Part shown: positions 17,412 to 26,534 of the stretch, piece by piece
How the letters are laid out: each line of letters starts with the position of its first letter
How positions within the stretch are numbered: the stretch's first letter is position 1
Translations under genes and position numbers: made by a program
The notes under the pieces: model-generated
Databases searched by the model: none
What the model was told of the DNA's origin: nothing
What the model saw: only the letters and a program-made list of their open reading frames with translations
NCBI RefSeq assembly: GCF_018986735.1
Contig: NZ_CP065521.1
Span: 1,364,001 to 1,428,000, forward strand
Origin: Schaalia sp. 19OD2882
GTDB taxonomy: Bacteria > Actinomycetota > Actinomycetes > Actinomycetales > Actinomycetaceae
Length of the DNA: 64,000 bases
Direction: 5' to 3'

Positions 17412-19067
17412 ATGGCAACTGATGTGACCATGCCCGCTCTGGGCGAGTCGGTGACCGAGGGCACCGTCACCACGTGGCTGAAGAACGTCGGCGACACGGT
17501 GGCCGCCGACGAGGCCCTGGTCGAGGTCTCCACCGACAAGGTGGACTCCGAGGTCCCCTCCCCCGTCGCAGGCGTCGTCCTGGAGATCCTCGTCGCCGAG
17601 GACGACACCGTCGAGGTCGGCACCGTCATCGCCCGCATCGGCGATGCCGGCGAGGCCTCTGCACCCGCAATCGCACCTGCCCACGTCGCAGCTCCTTCCC
17701 CTGTGCCGGTGGCGTCGCCCACCCCGTCTGCGCCTGCGGCTCCTGCGGGTGGCGCGGTCAGCGGCGTCGAGGTGACAATGCCCGCCCTGGGTGAGTCCGT
17801 CTCCGAGGGCACCGTCACCACGTGGCTCAAGAGTGTGGGCGATCGCGTGGAGGCCGACGAGGCCCTGCTGGAGGTCTCCACCGACAAGGTGGACTCCGAG
17901 GTCCCCTCCCCTGTGGCCGGCTGGGTCGCACAGATCCGTGTGGCCGAGGACGAGACCGTCGAGGTCGGGACCGTGGTGGCGATCATTTCCGAGGTCGAGC
18001 TCCATGCAGCCTCTGCTGCGCCTGCTGCTGCACCGGTCCCCGCCGCTCCCGTGGCGCCGGCCGCGCCGGCCACCCCCGCACCGCCAGTCCCGGCTCCCCT
18101 TCCGCCGGCACCGGCAGCTCCGGCTGCGCCTGCGGCACCACGTGCTTCGGCCACCACCGGTTACGTGACCCCGATCGTCCGCAAACTCGCCCGTGAAGCC
18201 GGCATCGACCTCGCCACCGTGACGGGCACAGGTGTCGGCGGCCGCATCCGCCGCGAGGACGTCGAAGCCGCGATCGCTGCCCAGGCTGCTCCTGCCCCGG
18301 CTGCTCCTGCGGTTCCGGCGGCTGCCGCTCTTGGGCGCGAGCCTTCCCCGCTGCGCGGCAAGACCGAGAAGATGACGCGTCTTCGACAGACGATCTCGCG
18401 TCGCATGGTCGAGTCCCTGCAGACCGCTGCCCAGCTGACCACGGTCATCGAAGTCGACGTGACGAGGATCGCGACCCTTCGCGCCCGTGCCAAGGATGCC
18501 TTCATCCAGCGCGAGCAGACCAAGCTCACCTTCCTGCCCTTCTTCGTCAAGGCCGCCACCGAGGCACTGCCCTACCACCCGAAGGTGAATGCGACGATCA
18601 AGGACACCGAGGTCACCTACCACGACCACGAGCACATCGGAATCGCAGTGGACACCGAGCGCGGCCTCCTGGTCCCCGTCATCAAGAACGCCGGTGCCAT
18701 GTCGCTGGCCGACATCGCCCGTTCCATCAACGACCTGGCCTCCAGGACCCGGGACGGCAAGGCCGGTGCGGACGAGCTCTCCGGTTCGACCTTCACCATC
18801 ACGAACACGGGTTCGGGTGGTGCCCTGTTCGACACGCCGGTGCTCAACATGCCCGAGACGGCCATCATGGGGGTCGGCACGATCGTCAAGCGCCCTGTGG
18901 TCGTCAAGGACTCGTTGGGCAACGACTCGATCGCGATCCGCTCGATGGTCTACTTGTCCATCTCCTACGACCACCGCCTGGTGGACGGTGCTGACGCGTC
19001 CCGGTACCTCATGGATGTGAAGAAGCGCTTGGAAGAGGGGGCATTCGAGGCCGAACTGGGCCTGTGA
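17412..19067 (+). CDS. sucB: 2-oxoglutarate dehydrogenase-type E2 (dihydrolipoamide acyltransferase), two lipoyl domains
   Basis: This 551-aa E2 carries two near-identical lipoyl domains, each with lipoylated Lys in [11 protein letters not shown] (near residues 43 and 158). They are joined by Ala/Pro-rich linkers (about 85-115 and 200-245). A peripheral-subunit-binding domain starts near 251 ([15 protein letters not shown]). The C-terminal acyltransferase domain ends with the catalytic HRLVDG near 521. AAGGAG precedes the ATG. Actinobacterial sucB-annotated E2s often serve both pyruvate and 2-oxoglutarate complexes, so the exact substrate is uncertain. It sits downstream of lpdA and ends at a strong hairpin. 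Confidence 0.93.
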   Translation: MATDVTMPALGESVTEGTVTTWLKNVGDTVAADEALVEVSTDKVDSEVPSPVAGVVLEILVAEDDTVEVGTVIARIGDAGEASAPAIAPAHVAAPSPVPVASPTPSAPAAPAGGAVSGVEVTMPALGESVSEGTVTTWLKSVGDRVEADEALLEVSTDKVDSEVPSPVAGWVAQIRVAEDETVEVGTVVAIISEVELHAASAAPAAAPVPAAPVAPAAPATPAPPVPAPLPPAPAAPAAPAAPRASATTGYVTPIVRKLAREAGIDLATVTGTGVGGRIRREDVEAAIAAQAAPAPAAPAVPAAAALGREPSPLRGKTEKMTRLRQTISRRMVESLQTAAQLTTVIEVDVTRIATLRARAKDAFIQREQTKLTFLPFFVKAATEALPYHPKVNATIKDTEVTYHDHEHIGIAVDTERGLLVPVIKNAGAMSLADIARSINDLASRTRDGKAGADELSGSTFTITNTGSGGALFDTPVLNMPETAIMGVGTIVKRPVVVKDSLGNDSIAIRSMVYLSISYDHRLVDGADASRYLMDVKKRLEEGAFEAELGL

Positions 19068-19083
19068 GGCCCTGATTCGACGC

Positions 19084-19113
19084 CGGGGGCGGGTCCGCGG
19101 GGGCCCGCCCCCG
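19084..19113. terminator. Bidirectional GC-rich terminator between sucB and the pseudokinase gene
   Basis: A perfect 10-bp stem CGGGGGCGGG/CCCGCCCCCG with a 10-nt loop lies between the convergent stops at 19067 and 19134. It has no T-run, so termination strength is uncertain. Confidence 0.7.
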
Positions 19114-19133
19114 GGTGTTGCACCAGGAGCTGC

Positions 19134-20429
19134 TCAACTCTGGCGTTCGGCGACCTGCACGTTGAGGTCATTGCCCTCCAGATGGAGTTCCAGCCTGACG
19201 GGTGGCCCCGCACTGACCGTCCTGCAGGTGCCTGCCTCACAGCGCTCATGCTCTTCCTGTCGGACCTCGACCGCGACCGTGACATGCAAGTCGACGCCCG
19301 CGCCGGTGCAGGTCACCTCGCCGATCGACAACAGTGTGGTGTCATAGCCTCGAAGCTCCACTTTGCGCTCCGCCAGGCTCGTGATGAGCTCCTGGTCGGA
19401 GGCGAGAAGCGGGCCTCCGACAAGCCCTTCCAACCCGGAGCCGTCCTGCGCGCCCAGCGCGGTGTCGCGCGCATCGATCACTTCTTGAATCCTCGCCGCG
19501 AGTCTGCCCGGCGTGGGGCAAACTCCTCCTGCAACCGCCCCTGCAGACGCACTTGCGTCGCCGGTGCCACCTGCGTCTGCACGAAGGATCCCTTGGGTCA
19601 GGCCCAGTCCGACGCCGATCCCCAGTGACGCGACCGCCGCCGTGACCAGGGCGATGCGGCGCGCTCCCGCGCCCACCAGCGGGCGGGGTCGCGAGGAGGT
19701 CCGGCCCTTTGCCACTGCGATGGCCGACGCCTCGTCTCGACCGACCTCGCCCTTGTCGGCTCCCCGCGTCGGCGTGCGAGCGGCAGCTGCCCGCAGCGCC
19801 GCCACCGCTCCTTCGGGGGTCACCGACTCGGGCAGCGTGGGCCCTGCGGCATCGTTGTCCACATCCACCATGGCGGACGCGTCGGGCACCCGAACCCCCA
19901 GGGTCTGTGCAAGTCGCTCCAGGGCGGCAAGGTCTCCTTCGGCGGTCTTGGGCAGGTCCGCATTCCACCCGGGCGTTCCACCGCCCTCGCCGACCTCTTC
20001 ACCGACGTCGACCAGGACGGCTCCCCTGCGCGGATGGACGAGGATGTTGGAGGGTGAGACATCCGTGTGGACCAAGCCCGCTCGGTGCAGCTCCGTCAGT
20101 GCCGCCTTGATGTCGGCGAGGATCCTTCGCGCCTGTTTCGGGCGCACGGGATCGGGGGCCTCGAGCAGGGCGTCGAGGGGACGTCCGGACACGCGCTCCT
20201 GGACGAGGGCGACGCGCCCGTCCTCGTGGGCGACGACGTCGACGAGACGCACGACATGGGGGCTGTCCACCTGCGCCCAGAGTCGCCAGCGTTCGACGAG
20301 GGCTTCGGCCTCCTCGGCCGTGTGGATGCGGAGCAGGGCGGGTGCCCCGTCCTGGTCGCATGTGCTCCACATGGGGCCCGAGGCAGTCATGTGGACGACT
20401 GGCCCCAGTTCATAGCCGTTGATCTCCAT
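19134..20429 (-). CDS. Membrane-anchored protein kinase-like protein (probable pseudokinase)
   Basis: This 431-aa protein has a kinase-like domain at residues 1-200, a basic linker, one membrane segment near 262-281 (RRIALVTAAVASLGIGVGLG) and an extracytoplasmic C-terminal domain with three or four Cys. Catalytic-loop HTDVSPSNILV (near 114-124) keeps the Asp and Asn of HRDxxxxN. The glycine-rich loop is absent, the VAIK lysine position reads ALLRI, and DFG is replaced by DVG. ATG 20429 follows GGAAG; an ATG at 20447 is an alternative. It may sense cell-envelope signals or scaffold other proteins. The longer open frame upstream overlaps two plus-strand genes and is not used. Confidence 0.8.
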   Translation of the reverse strand: MEINGYELGPVVHMTASGPMWSTCDQDGAPALLRIHTAEEAEALVERWRLWAQVDSPHVVRLVDVVAHEDGRVALVQERVSGRPLDALLEAPDPVRPKQARRILADIKAALTELHRAGLVHTDVSPSNILVHPRRGAVLVDVGEEVGEGGGTPGWNADLPKTAEGDLAALERLAQTLGVRVPDASAMVDVDNDAAGPTLPESVTPEGAVAALRAAAARTPTRGADKGEVGRDEASAIAVAKGRTSSRPRPLVGAGARRIALVTAAVASLGIGVGLGLTQGILRADAGGTGDASASAGAVAGGVCPTPGRLAARIQEVIDARDTALGAQDGSGLEGLVGGPLLASDQELITSLAERKVELRGYDTTLLSIGEVTCTGAGVDLHVTVAVEVRQEEHERCEAGTCRTVSAGPPVRLELHLEGNDLNVQVAERQS

Positions 20430-20537
20430 GTTCCCATCTTCCGACATTTGTCGCGCGCGCAACAGGGTTCGGGAGGTTCTGTGGATGCGCTCTCGCCGGT
20501 TCTGCACCGGGCCGCGGACACGTAGACTGGTGGAGCC

Positions 20538-21242
20538 ATGAGTGAGAAGACCCCCTCCCCGAAGAAGCGTCGCTGGTACCACAACCTCGCCGACGCGTAC
20601 ACGATCACCGCCCGGACCTACACGTGGATCCCGTGGGCGCTCGCAGGAGCAGCCCTGGCCTCGATCACCATCGCCCTTGTCCTTGCCTGGGCCACTTCCG
20701 GAACCTTGGCCACCTATCTGTCCTGGGGGCTCGTCGGGGTGCTGACCGGCGCACTGGCCGCCATGGCGCTGCTCGCCTGGCTGGTCCGACCCGCGATGTA
20801 CCAGCAGATCGACGGCACGCTGGGTGCCGTGTACGCGGTCCTGTCCCAGATCAAGTCCGGATGGATCGTCTCCGAGGAGCCCATTGCGGGAACCCGGAAC
20901 AAGGACATCGTCTGGCGCATCATCGGCCGCCCGGGCGTGGTCCTCATCTCCGAAGGTCCGAGCTCGCGTGTACGCCCCTTGCTCGAGGCCGAGCGCAAGA
21001 AGGTCATGCGGGTGGCCAAGAACGTTCCGGTGCACCTCATCGAGGTCGGCAACGACGATCACCAGGTTCCTCTGAAGAAGCTCGAAGGCACACTGCGCCG
21101 CCTGAAGAACGTGCTGACGAAGGAAGAGGTCCCCGCAATCAGCCAACGCCTGGCGGCACTTTCCCGTGCGGGTGCCTCCATTCCCAAGGGCGTCGACCTG
21201 ACGCGGGTGCGCCCCAGCCGTCGGGCCCTTCGCGGTCGCTGA
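20538..21242 (+). CDS. DUF4191 domain-containing membrane protein
   Basis: This 234-aa protein has a basic N-terminus and two adjacent membrane segments (about residues 31-51 and 60-83). A cytoplasmic domain follows, with WIVSEEPIAGTRNKDIVWRI near 109-128 and a basic C-terminus (RRALRGR). The layout and sequence fit the actinobacterial DUF4191 family, which is often encoded near lipoyl synthase and glutamine synthetase; here it follows lpdA/sucB at a distance. A TAGACT box (20523-20528) lies 9 nt before the ATG. The function is unknown. It is divergent from the pseudokinase gene, sharing a 108-nt intergenic region. Confidence 0.85.
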   Translation: MSEKTPSPKKRRWYHNLADAYTITARTYTWIPWALAGAALASITIALVLAWATSGTLATYLSWGLVGVLTGALAAMALLAWLVRPAMYQQIDGTLGAVYAVLSQIKSGWIVSEEPIAGTRNKDIVWRIIGRPGVVLISEGPSSRVRPLLEAERKKVMRVAKNVPVHLIEVGNDDHQVPLKKLEGTLRRLKNVLTKEEVPAISQRLAALSRAGASIPKGVDLTRVRPSRRALRGR

Positions 21243-21272
21243 CCCACGATGTGAGACACCCACCTGCATGAC

Positions 21273-21290
21273 TATGCGCCTATGCGCATA
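21273..21290. promoter_or_regulatory. Repeated palindromic element upstream of amino acid ABC operon
   Basis: TATGCGC occurs twice in tandem (21273-21279 and 21281-21287). The second copy forms the perfect palindrome TATGCGCATA (21281-21290). It overlaps CATAAT (21287-21292), a plausible -10 for the ABC operon whose first gene starts at 21327. This could be an operator. No regulator is assigned. Confidence 0.4.
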
Positions 21291-21326
21291 ATTGGCGCAG
21301 CATCGAACACGACGAGAGGTACCCAC

Positions 21327-22256
21327 ATGCGTAAGGCCACCATTCCCGTCCTCGCGATGGCCATCGGCGCCATTGCCCTTGCAGGTTGCGCCGATCCCGA
21401 CCAGACGGGCGATGACACCCCCTCCGGATCCCTCCAGTCCGCCGTCGATGTCATCCCCTACGGCCTGTCCTCCGTCGAGAAGGTCGACGAGATCGCCGCC
21501 ATGGTGCCCGAGGCAGTGAAGAAGGCCGGCGTCCTGCGCAACGGTGCCTCCACCGACTACGCCCCCGGCGAATTCCGCGCCGCCGACGGGCAGACACCCG
21601 TGGGATACGACGTCGACCTGGTCAATGCCATCGCCAAGGTCATGGGTCTTGAGAAGGGCGAGACCACCCACGCGGAGTTCCCGACGATCATTCCGGCCTT
21701 GGGAAGCAAATTCGATGTGGGCGCCTCCTCCTTCACCATCACCCCCGAGCGCCTCCGGCAGGTCCACATGGTCTCCTACGTCGAGGTCGGTTCCGCCTAC
21801 GCCGTGGCCAAGGGCAACCCGAAGTCCTTCGACGCCAAGAACGTGTGCGGCAAGACCATCGGCGTCCAGAACGGCACCTACCAGCAGGACTACGCGGACA
21901 AGCTCTCCGAGGAATGCGTCGCAGCGGGCAAGGAGAAGATCCGGGTCATGCCGCACGACCTGCAGTCCGACGTGGCCACCAAGGTCATCGGCGGCCAGTA
22001 CGACGCCACCTTGGCCGACTCCACCGTCATCGGCTACGCGGTCAAGCTCTCCGGTGGTGAACTCGAGCAGATCGGCGACGTCATCGAGTCCGCCCCCCAG
22101 GGAATTGCGGTGGCCAAGAACGACGAACAACTGGCCAAGGCCGTCCAGGCCGCCGTGCAGCACCTCATGGATGACGGCACCCTGACCAGGATCCTGGCCC
22201 CCTACGGCGCCGAGAGTGCAGCCCTGACCAAGGCGGAACTCGACCCCGCCCAGTGA
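21327..22256 (+). CDS. Polar amino acid ABC transporter substrate-binding lipoprotein
   Basis: This 309-aa protein begins with a lipoprotein signal peptide, with lipobox LAGC and Cys at residue 21. The rest is a type II periplasmic binding fold: DYAPGEFRAADGQTPVGYDVD near residues 74-94, DVGASSFTITPERL near 129-142, CGKTIGVQNGTY near 172-183. This fits cystine/glutamine/ectoine-type binding proteins. GAGAGG lies 7 nt before the ATG at 21327; an upstream ATG at 21282 would break the signal peptide. It is the first gene of a three-gene ABC operon with the permease and ATPase downstream. Substrate specificity is not determinable. Confidence 0.93.
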   Translation: MRKATIPVLAMAIGAIALAGCADPDQTGDDTPSGSLQSAVDVIPYGLSSVEKVDEIAAMVPEAVKKAGVLRNGASTDYAPGEFRAADGQTPVGYDVDLVNAIAKVMGLEKGETTHAEFPTIIPALGSKFDVGASSFTITPERLRQVHMVSYVEVGSAYAVAKGNPKSFDAKNVCGKTIGVQNGTYQQDYADKLSEECVAAGKEKIRVMPHDLQSDVATKVIGGQYDATLADSTVIGYAVKLSGGELEQIGDVIESAPQGIAVAKNDEQLAKAVQAAVQHLMDDGTLTRILAPYGAESAALTKAELDPAQ

Positions 22257-22278
22257 GCCGCTTCACGTGAGGAATCAG

Positions 22279-23196
22279 ATGCCCAAGGACACTGCCCCCA
22301 TCGACTTCATCGTCTCCCGCCCGGCTCCCAGGCCCGGCCGTTGGGTGTCGGCCGTCATCGTCGCGGTGCTCGCAGTGGCCCTCATCCATGGCTTGGTCAC
22401 GAACGAGAAGTACCAGTGGGCGGTCGCCGGGCGCTGGATCTTCTCACAGACGATCCTCCAGGGCTTGGGTTTCACACTTCTCCTCACGGTCATCGCCATG
22501 GTCGTCGGCACGGCCCTGGCCATCACCATGGCGATCATGCGCCAGTCGATCAATCCCGTGCTGCGTTGGGTCGCCACCCTCTACATCTGGTTCTTCCGCG
22601 GCACCCCGATCTACACGCAGTTGATCTTCTGGTCCCTGCTCCCGGTTCTGTACCCGACGGTGGTTTTGGGCGTTCCTTTCGGCCCGGAGCTCTTCTCCTT
22701 CCAGATGGTCGACGTCTTCACCCCCTTCTGGATGGCGTGCGTGGGATTGTCCCTCAACGAGGGCGCCTACTTGGCGGAGATCATGCGCGCCGGACTGCTG
22801 TCGGTGGACAAGGGCCAGTGGGAGGCGGCGACGGCTCTTGGCATGCCGCGTCCCCTCATCTTCCGACGCATCATCCTTCCCCAGGCGATGCGGGTCATCG
22901 TCCCGCCCATCGGGAACGAAACCATCTCCATGCTCAAGACGACCTCCCTGGTCGCGGCAATCCCCTTCACCCTTGAACTCACCTTCGTCGCCGCGGACAA
23001 GGGGCAGCGTCTCTTCCAGCCCGTGCCTTTGCTCATTGCGGCGGCTTTCTGGTACCTGGTGGTCACGACCATCCTCATGTGGGTCCAGTCGCACATCGAG
23101 AAGTACTTCTCGAAGGGCTTCGAACGGCATGAGGGCAAACATCGTCCCGGCGCAGACGCTCATGCAGAGAACGCATTCATCGAGGTGACCCCGTGA
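22279..23196 (+). CDS. Polar amino acid ABC transporter permease (HisM/GlnP type)
   Basis: This is an integral membrane protein of about 305 aa with hydrophobic segments near residues 20-38, 60-85, 95-125, 145-165 and 245-270. The EAA loop motif is [18 protein letters not shown] ([29 protein letters not shown] near 177). ATG 22279 is favoured because TGAGGA lies 5-6 nt upstream; GTG at 22267 is an alternative. The stop overlaps the GTG start of the ATPase gene by 4 nt (GTGA). It forms the membrane channel with the neighbouring binding protein and ATPase. Confidence 0.92.
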   Translation: MPKDTAPIDFIVSRPAPRPGRWVSAVIVAVLAVALIHGLVTNEKYQWAVAGRWIFSQTILQGLGFTLLLTVIAMVVGTALAITMAIMRQSINPVLRWVATLYIWFFRGTPIYTQLIFWSLLPVLYPTVVLGVPFGPELFSFQMVDVFTPFWMACVGLSLNEGAYLAEIMRAGLLSVDKGQWEAATALGMPRPLIFRRIILPQAMRVIVPPIGNETISMLKTTSLVAAIPFTLELTFVAADKGQRLFQPVPLLIAAAFWYLVVTTILMWVQSHIEKYFSKGFERHEGKHRPGADAHAENAFIEVTP

Positions 23197-23993
23197 CCCA
23201 CCAGCCCCCTGTCCCATCCAACTCACCCATGGTCAGCGTGCGCGGAGTCCACAAGTTCTTCGGCTCGTTGCACGTCCTGCGCGGAATCGACCTGGACATC
23301 GCCCCCGGTGAGGTCTGTGTGATCCTCGGCCCGTCGGGCTCGGGAAAGTCGACACTGCTGCGCTGTCTCAACCAGTTGGAAACCATCTCCGCGGGCCGCA
23401 TCGAGATCGAAGGTGAACTCCTCGGCTACCGGGAAGAGGAACGGGGCGGAAAGATCGTCCTGCACGACCTGTCCGACGCGCAGATCGCCGAGCAACGTTC
23501 GCACATCGGCATGGTCTTCCAACGTTTCAACCTCTTCCCCCACATGACGGCCCTGGACAACGTCATGGAGGCGCCCGTGCGTGTGAAGAAGACCGCCAAG
23601 GAGTCCGCCCGGGCCACGGCGCTGGACCTGCTGGCAAAGGTGGGACTGGCCGACCGCGCGGACCACTACCCCTCGGAACTGTCCGGAGGTCAACAGCAGC
23701 GCGTCGCGATTGCCCGCGCCATGGCCATGGAGCCCGAACTCATGCTCTTCGACGAGCCGACCTCCGCCCTCGACCCGGAGTTGGTGGGTGAGGTCCTGGG
23801 CGTCATGAAGGACTTGGCTGCTTCGGGAATGACGATGGTCGTCGTCACCCACGAAGTCGGCTTCGCCCGCGAGGTGGCCGACACGGTGATCTTCATGGAC
23901 GAAGGCGTCGTCGTCGAGAAGGGCAGACCCGAGGAGGTCATCGACTCCCCGCGCGAGGCCCGCACCAAGGAATTCTTCTCCAAGGTCCTGTGA
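23193..23993 (+). CDS. Polar amino acid ABC transporter ATP-binding protein
   Basis: This 266-aa ATPase of the GlnQ/HisP family has Walker [10 protein letters not shown] near residues 47-55, Q-loop VFQRFNLF near 108-115, signature LSGGQQQR near 166-173, Walker B LMLFDEP near 186-192, and an H-loop in VVTHEVGFA near 220. A 12-residue insertion ([12 protein letters not shown]) lies after the first strand, as in some GlnQ homologs. The GTG start overlaps the permease stop by 4 nt. It energises import by the two preceding gene products. Confidence 0.94.
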   Translation: MTHQPPVPSNSPMVSVRGVHKFFGSLHVLRGIDLDIAPGEVCVILGPSGSGKSTLLRCLNQLETISAGRIEIEGELLGYREEERGGKIVLHDLSDAQIAEQRSHIGMVFQRFNLFPHMTALDNVMEAPVRVKKTAKESARATALDLLAKVGLADRADHYPSELSGGQQQRVAIARAMAMEPELMLFDEPTSALDPELVGEVLGVMKDLAASGMTMVVVTHEVGFAREVADTVIFMDEGVVVEKGRPEEVIDSPREARTKEFFSKVL

Positions 23994-24019
23994 ACTCCGC
24001 TCCGCCCAGGCGTCGCCCC

Positions 24020-25630
24020 TCAGGTCAGGGACACCAGGTCCAGGTACGAGTCGTCCCACAGGTCCTCGTCCGCGTCGGGCAACAGCAGGACCCGGTCGGG
24101 TTCGAGGGCGACGACGGCTCCCGGATCGTGGGTCACCAGGACCACGGCACCCTCGTAACTGTGCAGGGCCGACAGGACCTCCTCACGCGAAGCGGGGTCC
24201 AGGTTGTTCGTCGGCTCGTCCAGCAACAGGACGTTGGCGCCGGACACCACCAGTGTGGCCAGAGCCAGCCTGGTCTTCTCCCCACCTGAGAGCACCGCGA
24301 CCGGCTTGTCCACGTCGTCGCCACTGAAGAGGAACTGGCCGAGGACCGAACGCACGCGGGTGTCATCCAGCTCGGGGGCGCTGCGCGCCATGTTCTCCTC
24401 CACGGTGGCCGACAGGTCCAGGGTGTCGTGCTCCTGGGCGTAGTAGCCCAAGCGCAGGCCGTGGCCCGCGACGACCTCGCCCGTGTCGGGTTCCTCGATG
24501 CCGGACAGCAGACGCAACAGCGTCGTCTTGCCAGCACCGTTGAGCCCCAGGACGACGACCTTGGCTCCCTTGTCGATGGCCAGGTCGACACCGGTGAACA
24601 CTTCCAAGGAGCCGTAGGACTTCGACAGGGCCTCCGCCGTGAGCGGCACCTTGCCGCAGGGGGCAGGATCTGGAAAACGCAGGTGGGCGACCTTGTCCTG
24701 GCGTCGCTCCTGACCGACGGAAGCGAGCAGTTCCTCGGCGCGGCGCAGCATCTGCTGTGCGGCGGCGGCCTTGGTGGCCTTGTAGCGCATCTTCTCGCCC
24801 TGGGCGCGCAACTGCTCGGCCTTCTTCACGGCGACGGCGCGTTCCTTGCGGCGGCGGCGTTCATCCTCTTCGCGCTGCTTGAGGTAGGCGGCCCAGCCCA
24901 AGTGGTAGATGTCGACCTCGGCGCGTGTGGCGTCCAGGTAGAGGACCTGATTGACGGTCTCGTCCAGCAATTTCACGTCGTGGGAGATGACCATGATCCC
25001 GCCGGGAAAGGTCTTGATCCAGTCCCGCAGCCACAGGATCGAATCGTGGTCCAGGTGGTTCGTCGGTTCGTCGAGCAGCAGGACATCGGCCCCTGAGAAG
25101 AGGACACGTGCCAGTTCGACCCGTCGGCGCTGGCCGCCAGACAGGGTGCCCACCGGCTGGTCGAGCACCCGGTCGGACAGGCCCAAGGAGTTGGCGATCC
25201 GGGCGGCCTCGGCATTGGCGGCCCATCCACCGGCGTTGGTGAACTCCTGGTCGAGGCGCACGTATCGTTCCATCGCCTTGATCTGCCGCGCCCCTTCCTG
25301 GGTCGACATCTCGTGTTCGGCCTTGCGGATGCGGCGGATGATCTCGTCGATGCCGCGCACCGAAATGATCCGGTCGCGGGCCAGTTGTTCCTGGTCGCCC
25401 ACAGTGGTGTCCTGCGGCAGGTAGCCGACGGTCCCGTTGGTGGAGATCGTCCCCTCGAACTCGGCGGCCCCGTGGTCCCTCTGCCCCGCCAGCAGGCGCA
25501 TGGTCGTCGTCTTGCCGGCGCCGTTGCGTCCAACCAGGCCGATGCACATGCCTTTGTCGATGCGCAGGTTCAGACCCGTGACGAGGGCGCGCGCGCCGAT
25601 GCGCAGGGAGAAGTCCTGGACGTTGATCAC
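24020..25630 (-). CDS. ABC-F family ATPase (ribosome-associated type)
   Basis: This 536-aa soluble protein has two ABC domains and no membrane segments. Domain 1 has Walker A GRNGAGKTT near residues 34-42 and signature LSGGQRRRVELAR near 154. A charged linker (KQREEDERRRRKERAVAVKKAEQL and following) lies near 250-300. Domain 2 has GLNGAGKTT near 358 and signature LSGGEKTRLALA near 439. This is the ABC-F layout of translation factors such as EttA/Uup, and of antibiotic-protection proteins. No feature decides between housekeeping and resistance roles. It is divergent from the yhhQ-tgt operon, with a 223-nt intergenic region in which I see no further gene. Confidence 0.92.
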   Translation of the reverse strand: MINVQDFSLRIGARALVTGLNLRIDKGMCIGLVGRNGAGKTTTMRLLAGQRDHGAAEFEGTISTNGTVGYLPQDTTVGDQEQLARDRIISVRGIDEIIRRIRKAEHEMSTQEGARQIKAMERYVRLDQEFTNAGGWAANAEAARIANSLGLSDRVLDQPVGTLSGGQRRRVELARVLFSGADVLLLDEPTNHLDHDSILWLRDWIKTFPGGIMVISHDVKLLDETVNQVLYLDATRAEVDIYHLGWAAYLKQREEDERRRRKERAVAVKKAEQLRAQGEKMRYKATKAAAAQQMLRRAEELLASVGQERRQDKVAHLRFPDPAPCGKVPLTAEALSKSYGSLEVFTGVDLAIDKGAKVVVLGLNGAGKTTLLRLLSGIEEPDTGEVVAGHGLRLGYYAQEHDTLDLSATVEENMARSAPELDDTRVRSVLGQFLFSGDDVDKPVAVLSGGEKTRLALATLVVSGANVLLLDEPTNNLDPASREEVLSALHSYEGAVVLVTHDPGAVVALEPDRVLLLPDADEDLWDDSYLDLVSLT

Positions 25631-25853
25631 CGGCCAAGTCTACGTGGTCCCTGCTCGGCCCCCGCCACGGTGAAGTACGCCGGAAGGCCCTCACCTCCCG
25701 CCTGGACTCGCCACCAGGGCGCCGCCGCTCCGGACAGGCACGACGCTCCATGTGAACAGGTCCACCCGCGTATCGACCCCCACCTGCACCTCACCCGGTG
25801 GACTGTGAGGGAGAATTGAACGTCATCGCAATCACCGACCTGGAAGAGACGAC

Positions 25854-26534
25854 ATGCCCGAAGATCCCACACACACCACCAGTCCACGGATCTTCGACGT
25901 GGTGGCTGTGCTCTTCGTCGCCTTCCTGCTCATCTCGAACATCGTCGCCACGAAGATCACCGCCCTCGACATGGGCCCCGTGCACTTGGTCTTCGACGGC
26001 GGGGCGATCCTCTTCCCCCTGACCTACGTCCTCGGTGACGTGCTGGCGGAAGTCTACGGATTTGCCCGGGCCCGCCGCGTGGTGGTGCTCGGATTCGCGG
26101 TCTCACTGCTGGCTTCCCTGACCTTCTGGCTCGTCCAGGTCGCGCCGGTCGGCCCCGGCTACACGAACCAAGCCGCTTACGAGGCCGTCCTCGGCTTCGT
26201 CCCACGCATTGTCGCCGCCTCCGTCCTGGGGTACCTGGCCGGGCAACTCGTCAATGCCCTGGTGCTCGTGCGGATCAGGCGCCGATGGGGACCCAAGCAC
26301 CTGTGGGCGCGCCTGGTCGGCTCGACCCTGGTGGGCGAGGCCCTTGACACGCTGATATTTTGCACGGTGGCCTTCATCGGGGTCATTCCCGCAGGCGAGT
26401 TCCTCAACTACGTGCTCACCGGCTACGTGTACAAGGTGGGCGTCGAGGTGCTGCTGCTGCCCGTCACCTACCGGGTCATTGCCGGTGTGCGCCGCGTCGA
26501 GCGGCTCCGACACGACGAGGTCCTGGCCGCATGA
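25854..26534 (+). CDS. yhhQ: Queuosine precursor transporter (YhhQ family)
   Basis: This 226-aa protein has about six hydrophobic segments, the first near residues 14-35. Family motifs include LISNIVATKI near 25-34, FPLTYVLGDVLAEVYG near 53-68 and FLNYVLTGYVYKV near 183-195. YhhQ proteins import queuine or preQ1. The stop overlaps the tgt start (ATGA), so uptake and base exchange are translationally coupled. No queC/D/E/F synthesis genes are in the window, consistent with salvage. Confidence 0.92.
   Translation: MPEDPTHTTSPRIFDVVAVLFVAFLLISNIVATKITALDMGPVHLVFDGGAILFPLTYVLGDVLAEVYGFARARRVVVLGFAVSLLASLTFWLVQVAPVGPGYTNQAAYEAVLGFVPRIVAASVLGYLAGQLVNALVLVRIRRRWGPKHLWARLVGSTLVGEALDTLIFCTVAFIGVIPAGEFLNYVLTGYVYKVGVEVLLLPVTYRVIAGVRRVERLRHDEVLAA

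Noticed and set aside
20430..22163. Upstream extension of the pseudokinase frame to over 1000 codons
   Set aside because: The extension overlaps the DUF4191 and binding-protein genes on the other strand, which have clear motifs. The kinase-like domain begins at 20429 with a ribosome site.
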